Assembly (NCBI GenBank): GCA_963920575.1
Contig: OY986969.1
Location: 24,839,434-24,903,433, forward strand
DNA length: 64,000 nt
Direction: 5' to 3'
Source of the DNA: Narthecium ossifragum
Taxonomy: Eukaryota; Streptophyta; Magnoliopsida; Dioscoreales; Nartheciaceae
In this document: positions 26,801-37,712 of the stretch, one piece after another
Layout: each line of letters begins with the position of its first letter
Position numbering within the stretch: position 1 is the stretch's first letter
Translations under genes and position numbers: made by a program
The notes under the pieces: generated by a model
Seen by the model: only the letters and a program-made list of their open reading frames with translations
The model's database searches: none
Told to the model about the DNA's origin: nothing

Positions 26801-29800
26801 TTCATAATGCTAGCAATGCATAAATGATGAAATTGTATCTTATAGACACTAATTCCCTTAGAACAAGATCATAAGCCAAGTCCTTGGGAAAATCAACCTT
26901 AAGAATATGCCATATGTTTGTCAAATCTCAAAGTGGCAATGGTTTCTATCAAGGATTCCTTTGCTGACTGGCAACCTTGGTGCCGGCCGGCAAATCTCGA
27001 GCCAATGGCTTAGCGGCTCTGGCTTCGGGTCAAGCTCTGGCTCAATGGATTTCGTGTGCCGGTCGATACATGGTGTTGCCGGCCGGCAACGGGTTAGTGC
27101 CGATCGGAAAGAAGAGGGGAAGAGAGGAAGAGAAGAGGGGAAGAGAAAGAAGATGAGGGTTAAAGAAGAGGGGAAGGAGAGAAAGAGGAGAGGAAAAAAA
27201 AAGAAGAGAGAGGGAGAAAGAGGAAGGAAGAAGGCCGGAGTCAAGATCGATTGTCAGAGGCAGAGGCGGCGAAAGAAGGAGCAGCAGGACTTAGGGTTAC
27301 AGGTAAAGGGTTTTATGTATTAAACGTAACGGGTTTCGGGTCCAAACCCATTGACCCGAAACCCGTTACTTTCCATTTATATCATCTCTCATTTTCTCTC
27401 TCGTGATCGCCCATCTCTTCTCTCTCGCGAGTTGCGCCCGCCCTCTTCTCTCTCGCGATCGCCCCCGAAGCCTATGATGCTGGAATTCGTCATCATCTCC
27501 GCCGAAATAGTCGTCTGAGCCCATCACCGACTTTTTTTCTTCCTTCTCTCACTTTTATGTTTTTTTTTCTCTCCATTGTTCCGTCGGCCCATAGGGCCGG
27601 CACTGCCGGTAATTCTCAGGCCAGCATGGCAATCCTTGGTTTCTATGCTGATAATGACTTTTAAGTAATCATTTGGTCGTATTGAAGCAGAGATTCTTGC
27701 TAAAGCATGAAGTCATTTACAAAAGAATCCAAACTATTATAGTTTCACTTGCTCTGCACACATGACCAAGTTTTACTTATGATAGTGCATCTTACATGCT
27801 TATGGTATCATAGTTGACTCGATGCTTGACTGCATTGCAGACCGGGACAACTATTATAGATCAAATGGATCTACTACAGGAGCAGGTAAAAATGTTAGCT
27901 GGGGAAGTAGCATTATTTACGAGCTCTCTGAAAAGGCTAGCAGAACAGGCGTCTAGCAACCCTGAGGATTTGCATATTAAGGTAATCTGAGCTATGTTTA
28001 GATTGCAGCGTCTCTATCTCCAACCACCTTTGCTGGTCCTACTTCATTGCTTGGTCAATAAATTTCGTAATGGGCGGCAAATAAAAGTCTTTTTGCTGAC
28101 ATGGAAAGTTGGAATATGTTGCTGCTTATGTTTGCGAAGGAGCAAATGCAAAAGCTGACGGATGAAATTGTTGAAAAGAAGCTCCAGATGCGTCGTATTG
28201 AGCAACGCATGGTTGGATCTTTTGAAATGACTCCCATTTCCTCGAATAGCCTTGATATGTCTCAGGTACCTTCTATTTCCTCTGTGATAACAGATCCAAT
28301 AATGTAGCACGGGCTATTTGGAAAGCCTGAGCACTTTGGTTTTGAAGGTTTTGTGGACTATGTTTTTAACGTAGTCGAGTTATATAAATACTAGGACCTG
28401 GAACCTGGTAATGCCAACACTTGTCTTCTGCATAATAGACAAACATATAACCGATTACTCAGCTGCAATCAACTTTAAGACCTGTTGTAGTGGTTAAGGC
28501 TTGTTACCTCTTACTTGAGGTCTTCAGTTCGAATCCTCCATCTGAAGACTCTGTGGTTGTATGCATGTTTACCCACCTTAAGCCAGGGTAAAAAGCTCAC
28601 CTCCCAACTGACCACACTACGCCAGTGTGATCGTGTAGTGTTCAAGGCTTTGTTACCTCCTGCGTGAGGTCTTGGATTCGAATCCTCTGTATGGGGACTT
28701 ATGTTGTTTATGGGTATTTACCCACCCAAAGCCTGGCTAAAAGGCTCTTTTTTCAAAAAAAAAGTTTTAGATCTGGGTCTTAAGTAATGGAATGCTTTTA
28801 AGGCCGGAGTTTCCTTGCAGACTCTGGCAAAAATGACCTCCCAACTGAATGAGAAGACCTTTGAACTTGAGGTTTGTCCATCCTACTAGCAGATGTAATG
28901 GAATGATCAATTTATTTCACTTCTCAGTGTTGATAATTTTTTAAGCTGTTTTCATCAGATTATGTCGGCAGATAATAGGATCCTCCAAGAGCAGTTACAA
29001 ATGAAGGTCATTTCACAGTGCTGTTGCCTTCTCTGCTTAGTAGAGATACACCATCCTGACATTTTTTCATAATTGAAACAGGTAGCCGAGAATGCTGAAA
29101 TTCAGGAAAGTCTGTTGATGTTAAGGCAGCAGCTTAGTTGTTTATCAAGTAAGGGGAGCAAAGCTGAGAGCATGTCCAGGAGCAGCAGGTATGAATCGCC
29201 TAAAGCAGATGGTGAAGTGATAGATTTGATTGGGTCCTATGAGGAAACAACTGCCAATGGAATAACAACCTCAACCGCGTTTGTATTTCCTGGCTTGCTA
29301 TCGAAAGAAGACTCTAACGGATGTGATAGTGATTCATTTTTAAAGTCACAGGTTCTGGTGTTGGTAGGCACTGCTTCCTCATATGAAGAGTCTTTTCTTG
29401 CCCCTTTACATGTTACATTTATGATTTTTTTCATTTGTGTTTCTTACTATCAATGTGCTATTAGTTTTTGTTTTACTGATTGGTATCATCCTGTTGATTT
29501 GTTCTGATTTAGGCTGCTGAGATTGAGCATCTTAAGCAAGAAAAGGTGAGACTAGCCGAAGACAAGGATGGACTTGAAATTCATAGTCAGAAACTAGCTG
29601 AGGAAGCTTCTTATGCGAAGGAATTGGCGGCAGCTGCTGCAGTTGAGCTCAGAAATTTGGCTGAAGAAGTTACTAAACTTTCTTACCAAAACGCGAAGTT
29701 GACTAGCGACTTGGCTGCAGTAAGGGATAAAAACTTTGGAAGAAACAATAACTACCAGAAACACGTGCAGCTTGAGGGGATGCAAGAGGATAGAATTCTT

Positions 29801-31507
29801 ATTCAGAATTTACGAGATGAGCTCTTTACAAAATCTCAAAGCGAGGCATATTTAGAGGCTGCATTAAGTGAGAAGGACCAAAGAGAGGCGGATCTCCAGA
29901 AAAGGATTGATGAAGCAAAACAGCGTGAACAAGATTTAGAAAATGAACTTGCAAACATGTGGGTTCTTCTCGCTAAAATGAAGAGAAGTAGCACAGTCTC
30001 AGAGGAAACCTTGTCTGAGGGGTTGAATGAATATGAGCCCCATTCTAGATGTAACGGCAATGTTCCACATAATGGTAGTTCTAACATAAAGGTCAAGGAT
30101 AAGCATTCTGTAAGTATGAATTTGGACGGTATAAGCACATTGGAGGAAGTAAGAGCTGCCTATGACTATGAAAGAAGACGGTGCAAAGATTTAGAAGGCA
30201 TTATTTCTAGATTGAAGGTATTAAGATCTCTTTCGTACGAAAACTTATTCTCATGTTGCTACACCTCTTATTACTGGCGTCATCAACTCGATGTTTATGC
30301 TTTAATTGTTTATATGGTATGGGTGTGTTGTTGTGCTGGATTCTAATCCCAAGTACCTGGATAAATATTACTAGGGTAAGTAAAGTTGCTAATCTGGTGG
30401 CAACTGGAGAGGGTGGTGAGGTTTAACACACTCCGCGAAAACTGCATCGATATGTTTGCTCATGTATGGCTGCAGATAAATTTTTTTGACTTAGCATCAA
30501 TATGTAAATGAGTATTGCATGGCTATCCGAGGAGTATATCTAATGTGCAGATTCACAATTTAACTTAACATTTAGCTATGCCCGTCTCAGGGTGAAGATC
30601 TCAGTGAGCTGAATGGCAGAGCTATTGAAGACTTGCAGAGCTTTCATGTTGAGGCATTATCTAAGATATGTCAAGAAAAGGTAATACTCTTCACAATATT
30701 TTCCTTCATCCTGGTGTCATATGTAGACTTTTTTGGTGATAAGTTTTTCCGTTCTTTTTCCTCCACTTGTATGCATAAATCATTTTCTGTTGCCGATTTC
30801 TTATCAAACTGTGCATCTTATCATGCTGCAGCTCACTACTCGGCCTCTATGATGCTTCTTGGGTGTTTCTTTATGAGCATTGGTTTCTTCTCCTTTGCGG
30901 TTAGTACAATAATCCTTTTATTCTATTTATCCTGCAGTGCTTTGTTTTTTTCCCGTTTATGGCATTTGCTTTTATTCCGGATTTGTTGCTAAAGTAAATA
31001 GGACATATAGTATTCACCTTTTGCACCTTAGAACCCCTCTTATGTTTTTTTACATAATAAGATCACGTACACGTAATGAACACATGAATAAACCAATACA
31101 CGTATAAACAATCATTATACGTGTATCATGATACGTGTATAATAAAAAATTATACACGTATTAGTTTATACGTGTGTTCGTTACGTGTATGGAATCCTAT
31201 TATGTAAAAAATATATAGGAGGGGTCCTGAAGGGTGTAAAAAGTGAATATCAGGTCCTTTTTGATAAAAAATTACTTTTATTCCTGTTCTGCGCTGTCCC
31301 ATGCTTTAGTGGTCCAGGCATGTAGGCCACCTGGACACGTGACCCTTGCCATATTCACCCATGTGGATTATATCATGTCCGTCTATGGATTAACCCGTCT
31401 TACGAAAGTCAAATTCCGCTGTTGTTTTAACACTCTTGGTTCGCTGTCTTATTCAGAGCACACCCTTGGAGTCAGAGCTGGATGAGTCCAGAGCACCAAT
31501 CAAGTGA
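14882..31507 (+). CDS. KIN7: Kinesin-7 family motor protein (KIN-7D-like)
   Basis: Microtubule plus-end-type motor ATPase. I join 25 exons: 14882-15225, 15313-15410, 16364-16453, 17187-17239, 17396-17461, 17558-17611, 19322-19381, 19694-19772, 20460-20527, 21968-22030, 22130-22234, 23183-23287, 23462-23569, 23651-23797, 24818-25000, 25361-25525, 25882-26121, 27841-27981, 28140-28265, 28821-28871, 28959-29006, 29082-29351, 29513-30217, 30591-30680, 31457-31507. This gives 3510 nt, 1169 residues. A Ser/Thr/Pro/Arg-rich N-tail (RPTTPSS repeats) precedes the motor, about residues 105-430. The motor has P-loop GVTSSGKT (184-191), switch I SSRSH (295-299), DLAGSE (329-334) and [14 protein letters not shown]. 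Long coiled coils follow. The best remembered match is plant KIN-7D, where homologues have been linked to mitochondria or plastids. I see no C-terminal RING. The last 17-residue exon and two acceptors ending AAG (before 24818 and 28140) are the least certain junctions. Confidence 0.9.
15716..16152. repeat. Three-copy tandem repeat, about 146 bp each
   Basis: Copies begin with TTGAGTCC or TTGAGTCT at 15716, 15863 and 16009. Each runs through TTTGATTGAGATAATTCCTT, TTCTATCTTCTTGTAAT and TTTTGTTTCACAAGT. All lie in kinesin intron 2 (15411-16363). Non-coding; copies differ at scattered bases and small indels. Confidence 0.88.
16648..16879. mobile_element. GC-rich Tourist-like MITE, copy 1 (BamHI-site-rich)
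   Basis: The left end GGGCCTGTTTGG and the right end CCAAACAGCCCC are inverted repeats, flanked by TGA on both sides (16645-16647, 16880-16882). The interior is strikingly GC-rich and packed with GGATCC and CCGCGGATCC words that make it strongly self-complementary. The core (GTGCGGACGCCGAAATCGGG and GATTGGAATCCGCGCGTCCC) is shared with the element at 52808-53009. Lies in kinesin intron 3. Open frames across it on both strands are by-products of its composition. Confidence 0.82.
18780..19060. other. Unclassified block inside kinesin intron 6
   Basis: A moderately GC-rich block in an otherwise AT-rich intron (17612-19321). It has a short internal direct repeat of the CCTCTTTCC(A/G)GTC type at about 18965-19018. 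No inverted ends or target duplication found. Possibly an old insertion. Confidence 0.3.
26950..27620. repeat. Purine-rich insert with hairpin in kinesin intron 17
   Basis: Between exons 17 and 18 lies a block bounded by GCCGGCCGGCAA-type words at about 26980 and 27076 and GGGCCGGCACTGCCGG at about 27594. It holds a nearly pure purine tract on the + strand at about 27105-27240, then a perfect 17-bp inverted repeat: GTAACGGGTTTCGGGTC at 27326-27342 and its complement at 27353-27369, with a 10-base loop. The frames it opens (26907-27323 on +, 26921-27244 on -) are low-complexity Arg/Lys/Glu or Phe/Leu/Ser strings and are not genes. Perhaps an inserted element; ends not defined. Confidence 0.45.
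28480..28762 (+). mobile_element. Two tandem tRNA-derived SINE units
   Basis: Unit 1 has an A-box-like TAGTGGTTAAGG at 28488 and B box GTTCGAATCC at 28527-28536. Unit 2 has TAGTGTTCAAGG at 28636 and B box GATTCGAATCC at 28675-28685. Both share GTTACCTC, TGAGGTCTT and the tail TTTACCCACC...AGCC.GG.TAAAA.GCTC. Unit 2 ends in a T run then nine A at about 28755-28763. The A-to-B spacing and head-to-tail arrangement fit a dimeric SINE transcribed by RNA polymerase III. Lies in kinesin intron 19, same strand as the gene. Confidence 0.75.
31001..31257. mobile_element. Foldback element, 257 bp, in the last kinesin intron
   Basis: Nearly the whole element is a long imperfect palindrome. The left arm runs GGACATATAGTATTCACC...CCCCTC...TTTTTTACATAATA. 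The right arm is its complement, ending in GAATATCAGGTCC. The centre is made of ACGTGTAT/ATACGTGT words. No transposase and no clear target duplication. The structure is that of a MITE or foldback transposon; the superfamily is not decidable by eye. Confidence 0.7.
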
Positions 31508-32027
31508 ACTAACTAATTATGCTGAGAACAGCGTATGTATAAAGATCGATGCAGGCAGGAGTAACCTCTTCCTCAGTGGATCCCAGGAGTTTGCATCTGA
31601 CACCCAAGAGAGATCATCAAACACGGAAGGCAGGCAGGATGACACATTTTGGAGCTGACGGACTGAGTTGTGATGTATTTATTTTGTAGACGAATAGCTT
31701 ACATCCAGTTTATGTAGAATGTAGAATAGGTCAGATCTAATCTATCTAATATGGACTCGGCAATGCATGTACATGTAACAGTAACAGATAGAAGTAATAT
31801 AAGCTCCAGCCTTTTTTTCCATCTATTGAACTGTGTATAGGCGGCGAGATGCTGGACACACTTCAATTGGGAGACCCATGCTGGAGAAGAGAGGCTGGTT
31901 GTAAACCTCCTCAAACCCTTCACTCTCATCTTCACTGTTTGAATCAATAAAAGAGAAAAAAAAACAGTTGGCAGTGTGAGTGAGAGGATCTCCTCTTATG
32001 CACATCCACGTAAAAGGAAGGAAATCA
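31508..32027. other. Convergent 3' ends of kinesin and protease genes
   Basis: Only about 520 bp separate the kinesin stop codon (+) from the protease stop codon (-), so this stretch must hold both 3' UTRs, which may overlap. No other gene seen. AATAAAAG at about 31947 on the + strand could serve as a kinesin poly(A) signal. Confidence 0.45.
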
Positions 32028-34414
32028 TCACACAAGTGTAGTTCCAGACTTGGGGAGCCTGTCACAGCCCGCACGGACCCAACCAATCTGCTGCCTTTCT
32101 TTATCGTAGATGACCATGAGATCTTGCATGGATACGTCTGGAATGATTTCAACAACCAAGAAATGTTAGTCTATTGCCTTAAAAAAATATAAGCGTCTCA
32201 CTTGGTTTAGATTTCTGCCCTTCTACTCACCTCCGATGATGTTGAGGTCTTTGAGACCTACCTCGGTGCCATTGAGAATACCTAAGCATGCATTGCCATG
32301 TTTCTGCAACAGAGAAAAAGCGGTAATTCTTTGATTTTGGTTTCTAGACCAAATTGTTGTCAGTGAAAGCATAAAATGTGTGGTTGCTTACGGTGATGAT
32401 GAGGTAGTTCTCCGCCGGGATTTCGAACACTGCCTTCCTCCCCTTGACGAAGTTGAGCACTAATGACTTGTAGTAGCTCTTGACATCCAGTATGGATCTG
32501 AAGGGCTTGGGTCCTTTCCAGCAGACCGGAAGGGTCCGGTCTTCGTACGCCTCTTTCAGCGGCTTCCCAGATAAGTCTTTCTTGACCTACAACAGCCCAA
32601 ATCAACATTCATACCTCAATATAGAATCACCAGATATACATCTCAAATAAAGTTTTGTGTATATAATCACGTGACAGCGTGACATGTGTATTACAAATGT
32701 CTCCTAATTAATAGTGAGTTATCGATTGATTGAACTATTTCATCGGAAGTGAGATACCGATGGATTAGATCAACCAATCGGTACATCACTACTGATCTGA
32801 TCATTGGTACATTCTATCGGTAGTGAGGTATCGATTGATTGACCTATTCCATGAGTAGTGAGGTACCGATGGATTAGATCAATTGATCGGTATCCCACTA
32901 CCGATTGGACCGCGTATGTAATGAAAATGGTTTAGGCCATGCACACAAATCAGCGCTCATAAATCTCATCATCCATTCAAAAAATGCATTCTAAAATAGA
33001 GTCTTGCAAAATTTGATTACCGCAGTGAGCAAGGCTTGATATGGCTGCAATGCGAAGTAACTGTAGGAGCTCCCACTGTCGAACACCACCTGCATGTCCT
33101 TCACACCCAGGGATTGCCTTCCAAAGTAAAGGCTCGCCGGACCAGGGGAGTAATGCTTCCTGTTACAAAGCGATGTGTTAAGAGGATCAAAAGACCTATG
33201 TTTAACTCCAAAACTATATGATAATAAAATTAAGGGATAGGAACGACACTATATATGAGTGAACTCACTGAAGAGGGCTGCGATACATCGGAGCCCAGGT
33301 GACCCCCGTCGAAGGAACCAAGCCATCACCTAAGAAGAGGTATCCTCCCCCCTTCCGACTAAGGCAATGCCCAATCACATGGCGAATCAAGCCAGCGTCC
33401 CGAAGCTGCGAGACGATGCTCGACTTCCCACCGCCGAGGCCGAGCACGCCGTCCGCGAACGTCTCCTCTCCTTGCTGATTGTATCCACATCTATATAAGA
33501 GACCATTATAGGATTATAAGCATCGGACGGTGATATAAAAACTCGTAAAGAAGCGTGCCGGACGCGGATGAGATACCCAAAGGCGAGGTTGGGGCGGAGG
33601 AGGGAGCCATTGGTGAGGGGGATGGAGAAGGCATCGGACACGAGGACGCCGGTGGAGGACCCGTGGTCCGCGTATCCGATCTCGTAGTCGCACTGTTGCG
33701 GGGAGTCCTTGCACTCCTCCTTACCTTGGAGGCCTCCGCCGCCGCCGCCGCCGCCGCCAAGACTAGTCTGCAGCGACAAGCACAAGGGGTCCTGGCACGG
33801 CACTAGCTTGTTCTTCGCTGGCTTGTACCATGGATGGGGCCCCTATCAGCAAGAAAAATGCCATGAATTGGATCCAGAGAGTTGGGTTTTAAGTTTTTTT
33901 GAATGGAATTCGAAACAGCTACAAGAACAAGTGGAGAGGGATAGATGTACTTTGAAGCACTTGACGCAGGGGGCGTCGCATTGGAGCCAGGTAAGATCGC
34001 TCCCGGTGTCCACATCCAAGAAGTAGGGTTTCGGTGGCTGCCCTATGTTCATCGTCACGTAGTATAGCCTGCGATCGCCTCCATTCCCACAATATTCAGA
34101 TAAAAATCAAGAAAGAAAGCCAAAACCCACAAGATCGGTCACTAGCCCTCAGTCCCTTACCCATGGGGATAAACGTCGCCATAGAGCCGGAACACCGCCG
34201 AGGAAGATGGCGGGGTAATCCCTCCGACGTCCACCGCCGACGGCGGTGGCGGCGATGGGCCCCCCTTCGGCCGCTTTGCTGGAGCCTCCTTCGCGGCAGC
34301 GCCGGAGCTAAGAGGAAGCAAGGACAGCACGAGAGTGCTCGCGATCAAGATCGCCGCCGCCAGGTGGAGCGGCGGGACCGCCGCCACTACTCTCCGGCAG
34401 CGACCGCGGCCCAT
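32028..34414 (-). CDS. Nucellin/APF-type aspartyl protease
   Basis: Pepsin-like (family A1) aspartic endopeptidase of the secretory or membrane pathway. Exons from the 5' end: 34161-34414, 33951-34068, 33577-33842, 33269-33490, 33021-33159, 32392-32586, 32231-32303, 32028-32137. This gives 458 residues. A basic start is followed by a hydrophobic segment (about residues 9-36), a signal peptide or anchor, then a Pro-rich linker and LYGDVYPHGLYYVTMNIGQP. The first catalytic motif is DTGSDLTW (Asp 105), the second DSGSSYSYF (Asp 314). A polyglycine tract (nine Gly, from a GGC repeat) interrupts the loop before CDYEIGYADHGSSTGVLVSD. CGYNQQG, ADGVLGLGGGKSSIVSQL and IGWVRAGCD are hallmarks of the plant nucellin/APF1/Asp1-like group. 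Both catalytic Asp residues are intact. Target proteins unknown. Confidence 0.93.
32675..32960. repeat. Dispersed repeat B, copy 2
   Basis: Same ordered motifs as 6269-6574: a GTGTAATACA/GTGTATTACA-like start, alternating ACCGAT/ATCGGT words with GGTAGTGAGGTA, and the shared end CACAAATCAGCGCTCAT. Lies wholly within protease intron 5 (32587-33020). In this copy the internal unit is repeated about three times. Confidence 0.6.
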
Positions 34415-34629
34415 CCTCGCCGTTCCTGATCAGAAGGAGAGGCTTAGAAGTCTCCGCCCGAGGGTTTCGCAGTGGGTGGCTCACCTCGCGCGCTCCTCCG
34501 CCGCGTGGTGGTGGTGAATTCTAAGAGAGGAGAGCCTTTAAATAATCCAATGAACCTCCTCCCCTCCAAGTTGGTATTTATTCAGTCGTTGCCTCCATTT
34601 AAAATTTTAAAGCCCCATTATTTATTCTA

Positions 34630-34994
34630 GAGTTATTTACCTATGTATCCCTAAAAATTTGCTAAATAACATATATACCCTTACATTCTTTTATATTACA
34701 TATATACCCTTACAAACATCAAAAAAATTCAAACCATACCCCTCCGTCCTCACACCGTTAAAAATGTCCTATAAAATGACCATTTTGCCCTTTATTCATG
34801 TTTATTAGGATTCAACTCACAAGGGTATGATAAGGGCAAAATGGTCATTTTATAGGGCGTTTTTAACGGTGTGAGGACGGAGGGGTATGGTTTGGATTTT
34901 TTTAATGTTTGTAAGGGTATATATGTAATATGAAAAAATGTAGGGGTACATTTGTAATTTAAGAAGTTTTGAAGGATTTAAAAATAATTATCCC
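34630..34994. mobile_element. Mutator-like foldback MITE upstream of the protease
   Basis: 365 bp made of two arms of about 170 bp that are near-perfect complements, for example CCATACCCCTCCGTCCTCAC on the left and its complement at about 34872. The spacer between them is short. It is flanked by identical 9-bp direct repeats TTTATTCTA (34621-34629 and 34995-35003). A 9-bp duplication with long inverted arms is the signature of Mutator-like elements. It sits about 215 bp upstream of the protease ATG, so it is probably in the promoter or 5' UTR. Confidence 0.85.
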
Positions 34995-35003
34995 TTTATT
35001 CTA

Positions 35004-36323
35004 TTGTCCTTTAAGAACGAGGTCTATGTTGACGACGACGATGGACCCAATGCATTGAATCAAGCTTTCTCCACCGTCCGATCATTCAATCCGCGTTCTA
35101 GAAGACAGGACTCGACTGGGCCCCAGCTGCGTACCTGGACGCGGTTTCAATTAGTTTAGAGGGTCGTCTTAAAAAAATGTAGGAGAGGATGGGATTATTC
35201 AGAAATGGAGGCAAAGAAAGCATCATGTGTTTATTCCTAACCTTTCTCTTGTCTTTAAATTATTCCTAACCTTTCTCTTCTCTTTTGTTCATTCTATACT
35301 TCGCCATTAGAGTAAAGTACGCATAAAGGAAGCTAAAAGGGTCATGAGACTGGGAGTTAGTTTCACTGTTTTCTTTCTTAAAAAAATTGAGTCAAATAAA
35401 GAGGATTCGGATGTAAGACTAAATGAAACAAGTGCCAGCCTATTTTATGACCATCTTGTAAAAAGATATCCATACTTATTGGTCCTTATATTGGTTTTTG
35501 TTGTGAGCAATCAGCTACCTTTAGCTGTCATTAAACATACTTAGTCCAACTCAAGATGACAAAATTATCCCTCATTGGCTGATTAATTGATTTTGAATCA
35601 AAATAAAATCATAAGATAATAGAGTGATTTAATAAGGGTATTTATGGGTTTTACTTTCACGTCACATAATATGCCAAAAGTTTTCTTCCTGTTAAGTGGA
35701 AAATGAAAGACGGGGATATCCTTCTTCTTTTTTTTGCAACAAAAACGATGATAGAGGAGGCCGGATGCTAGTACCAGTAAGGAGGGTTTTCCGCAATATA
35801 CCATAATATATATTAGGGTATTCACAAAAACCCCTTATATTGATAAATGAGATTGAGAGCAAGCATGCAAATGAGAAGACTAATACACAAGAATACACAA
35901 GATAGCTTACAGGTAAAAAAGGCTGCCTTCGTGTATGGAGTTGGCTCCATCTGCTTCCATGGCAGCACAAAATACAGCAATGGTGATGGCCCCCCCTTAA
36001 TTAGCTGCTTTAAAGAAAGACAGCAACATCCTAACAATCACTCTCAGCTTGTGGTAATTACACAAGATGCATTCCTGTACAAAAACACTATGACCAGTCC
36101 AATCTGTCCCGCCATCACAGACCCGCTGCAATGGTCACTGAGAACTCTTCAAGAGTTTCTCTTAGGTCTGCAACCTGAAATTGATTCCAAGGGTTTGCTT
36201 CTATCTTCGGTTGTGAGGCATGTCTCACATCTCTAGATACAAAACTGGACACCTTGAAACAACATAGAGACGATTCTATATCGTCGCCCGATGAGCCTAA
36301 CAAACGTAAGTCCAAGTTGCAAC
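35004..36323. other. Protease upstream DNA and CSI 3' region
   Basis: The part nearest 36323 should be the 3' UTR of the CSI gene (minus strand); the part nearest 35004 is upstream of the protease MITE. A short direct repeat ATTCCTAACCTTTCTCTT occurs twice at about 35233 and 35262. No additional gene recognised; open frames here lack domains. Confidence 0.4.
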
Positions 36324-37674
36324 TCATGTGCCATCGTTAGACATTCTGTTTGACCACACAATCTCAATCTCCAATGTACGAGATGACCCATCCCTGTTCC
36401 CATCGTGTGTGAGGCTGAAAAATCCACTGTAAACACCTTCAGTGACCACTTTGTCTATTTGTATCGTCACTCTCCCTAGGGTGGTCTGCAGTGAAGTCAA
36501 ATGCTTTTTGAGTACAAGATGAAAGCAAAATCCTGGATATTTACATCTGGAGGCAAACGTATATACACGGATATACCTTTCCGAATGTATTTTTGCTTTT
36601 GCAAAGAATAAAAAGCTTCTGTCCTTTCGGGGGAACGTCGAACGCCCAAGTGAAACCCTCCTTCCATTCAGGACATGTATTATGGTTTACCACCTAAATA
36701 AAAAACATGGCAAGTAGTAATGAGAAAAAGGCATACATATGACCTCAGAAGAAACCTACAAAAATGAGGTTGTTCTTCGTGCATACCTTGGTTTGCCTTG
36801 GAGGACCATTTCCTATTGTTAACTTACAGAAAGCGTTGGTGCTCCCCATGGTCTGCTTCAAGTTATTCCCACGCTTGATGGTCACCGTCAAACATCCAGG
36901 TAAACAGTGTAAGAGGCTGTCTGCTCTTTCATGAAAACTGGGCGGGCAAGTTTTCATAAGCAATTGTAGTATCGGAATGGCTTCAGCAGCTATTAGAGCT
37001 TGAGCTGTTGCTATATCTTGATTCATATCCGCCCATGATTCTTTTAGCAAACAAAGGGCGTCGAGCACAGACTCTTGAGCAGCCTCGTTTCCAGCCTTCA
37101 GGGCGCCCACTAAATGTGGGATGCACAAGGTGGCCGCTTCTGAAGTGCGAAGTTTCTTGAAGTTGCTGAATATAACGTATATGGTTCTCAAAACTTCTTC
37201 ACTGATGGTTGCTGTGGACCACAACTCTTTCTCCAAGGCAGCTGTAGAAAGCGTCAAAGATACATGTAAAATAATGCCACCTACTAAAATCATTAACGAA
37301 ACTTGAATATCAGTCTATGTACCTTTAAATTACATTTTGTGACTATTATGCTATCTGGCATTTTGATACAGCAACTCTAAGTCGTGAGGGTAAGAGGAAC
37401 ATTCTATAACTAATAAACAAAATAATTTGAGGGACATAAACCACCAATCCAAACCCTTGAATACTTTTAAACTAGAAAACAGAATAAGAATGTTACAGAA
37501 ATCAGTGAGTCAAAATATCAGAGAAAGTCACCAAATGTTGGAAACAAGTCTCATGCTCCTTAATCACTTAAAAGTATTGCTCAGCTCAGCATATAATTCT
37601 TGATCTTCTACCGAAAAAACTGATATTGATATCCATAGGCTTACCCATAGTCTGTTTTTTGATTACATGTATAT

Positions 37675-37712
<38 letters not shown>

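Noticed and set aside
26907..27323. 138-codon frame, Lys/Arg/Glu-rich
   Set aside because: Low-complexity product of a purine-rich intron block; the opposite strand is equally open as Phe/Leu/Ser. It lies within an intron of a convincing kinesin gene.
28488..28536. Possible tRNA gene (A and B boxes)
   Set aside because: No cloverleaf with paired acceptor and anticodon stems could be drawn, and a second similar unit follows in tandem. A SINE explains it better.
37676..37710. CRISPR-like short regular repeat
   Set aside because: A plain CA dinucleotide microsatellite. No spaced direct repeats typical of CRISPR exist anywhere in the window, and the DNA is nuclear plant DNA.
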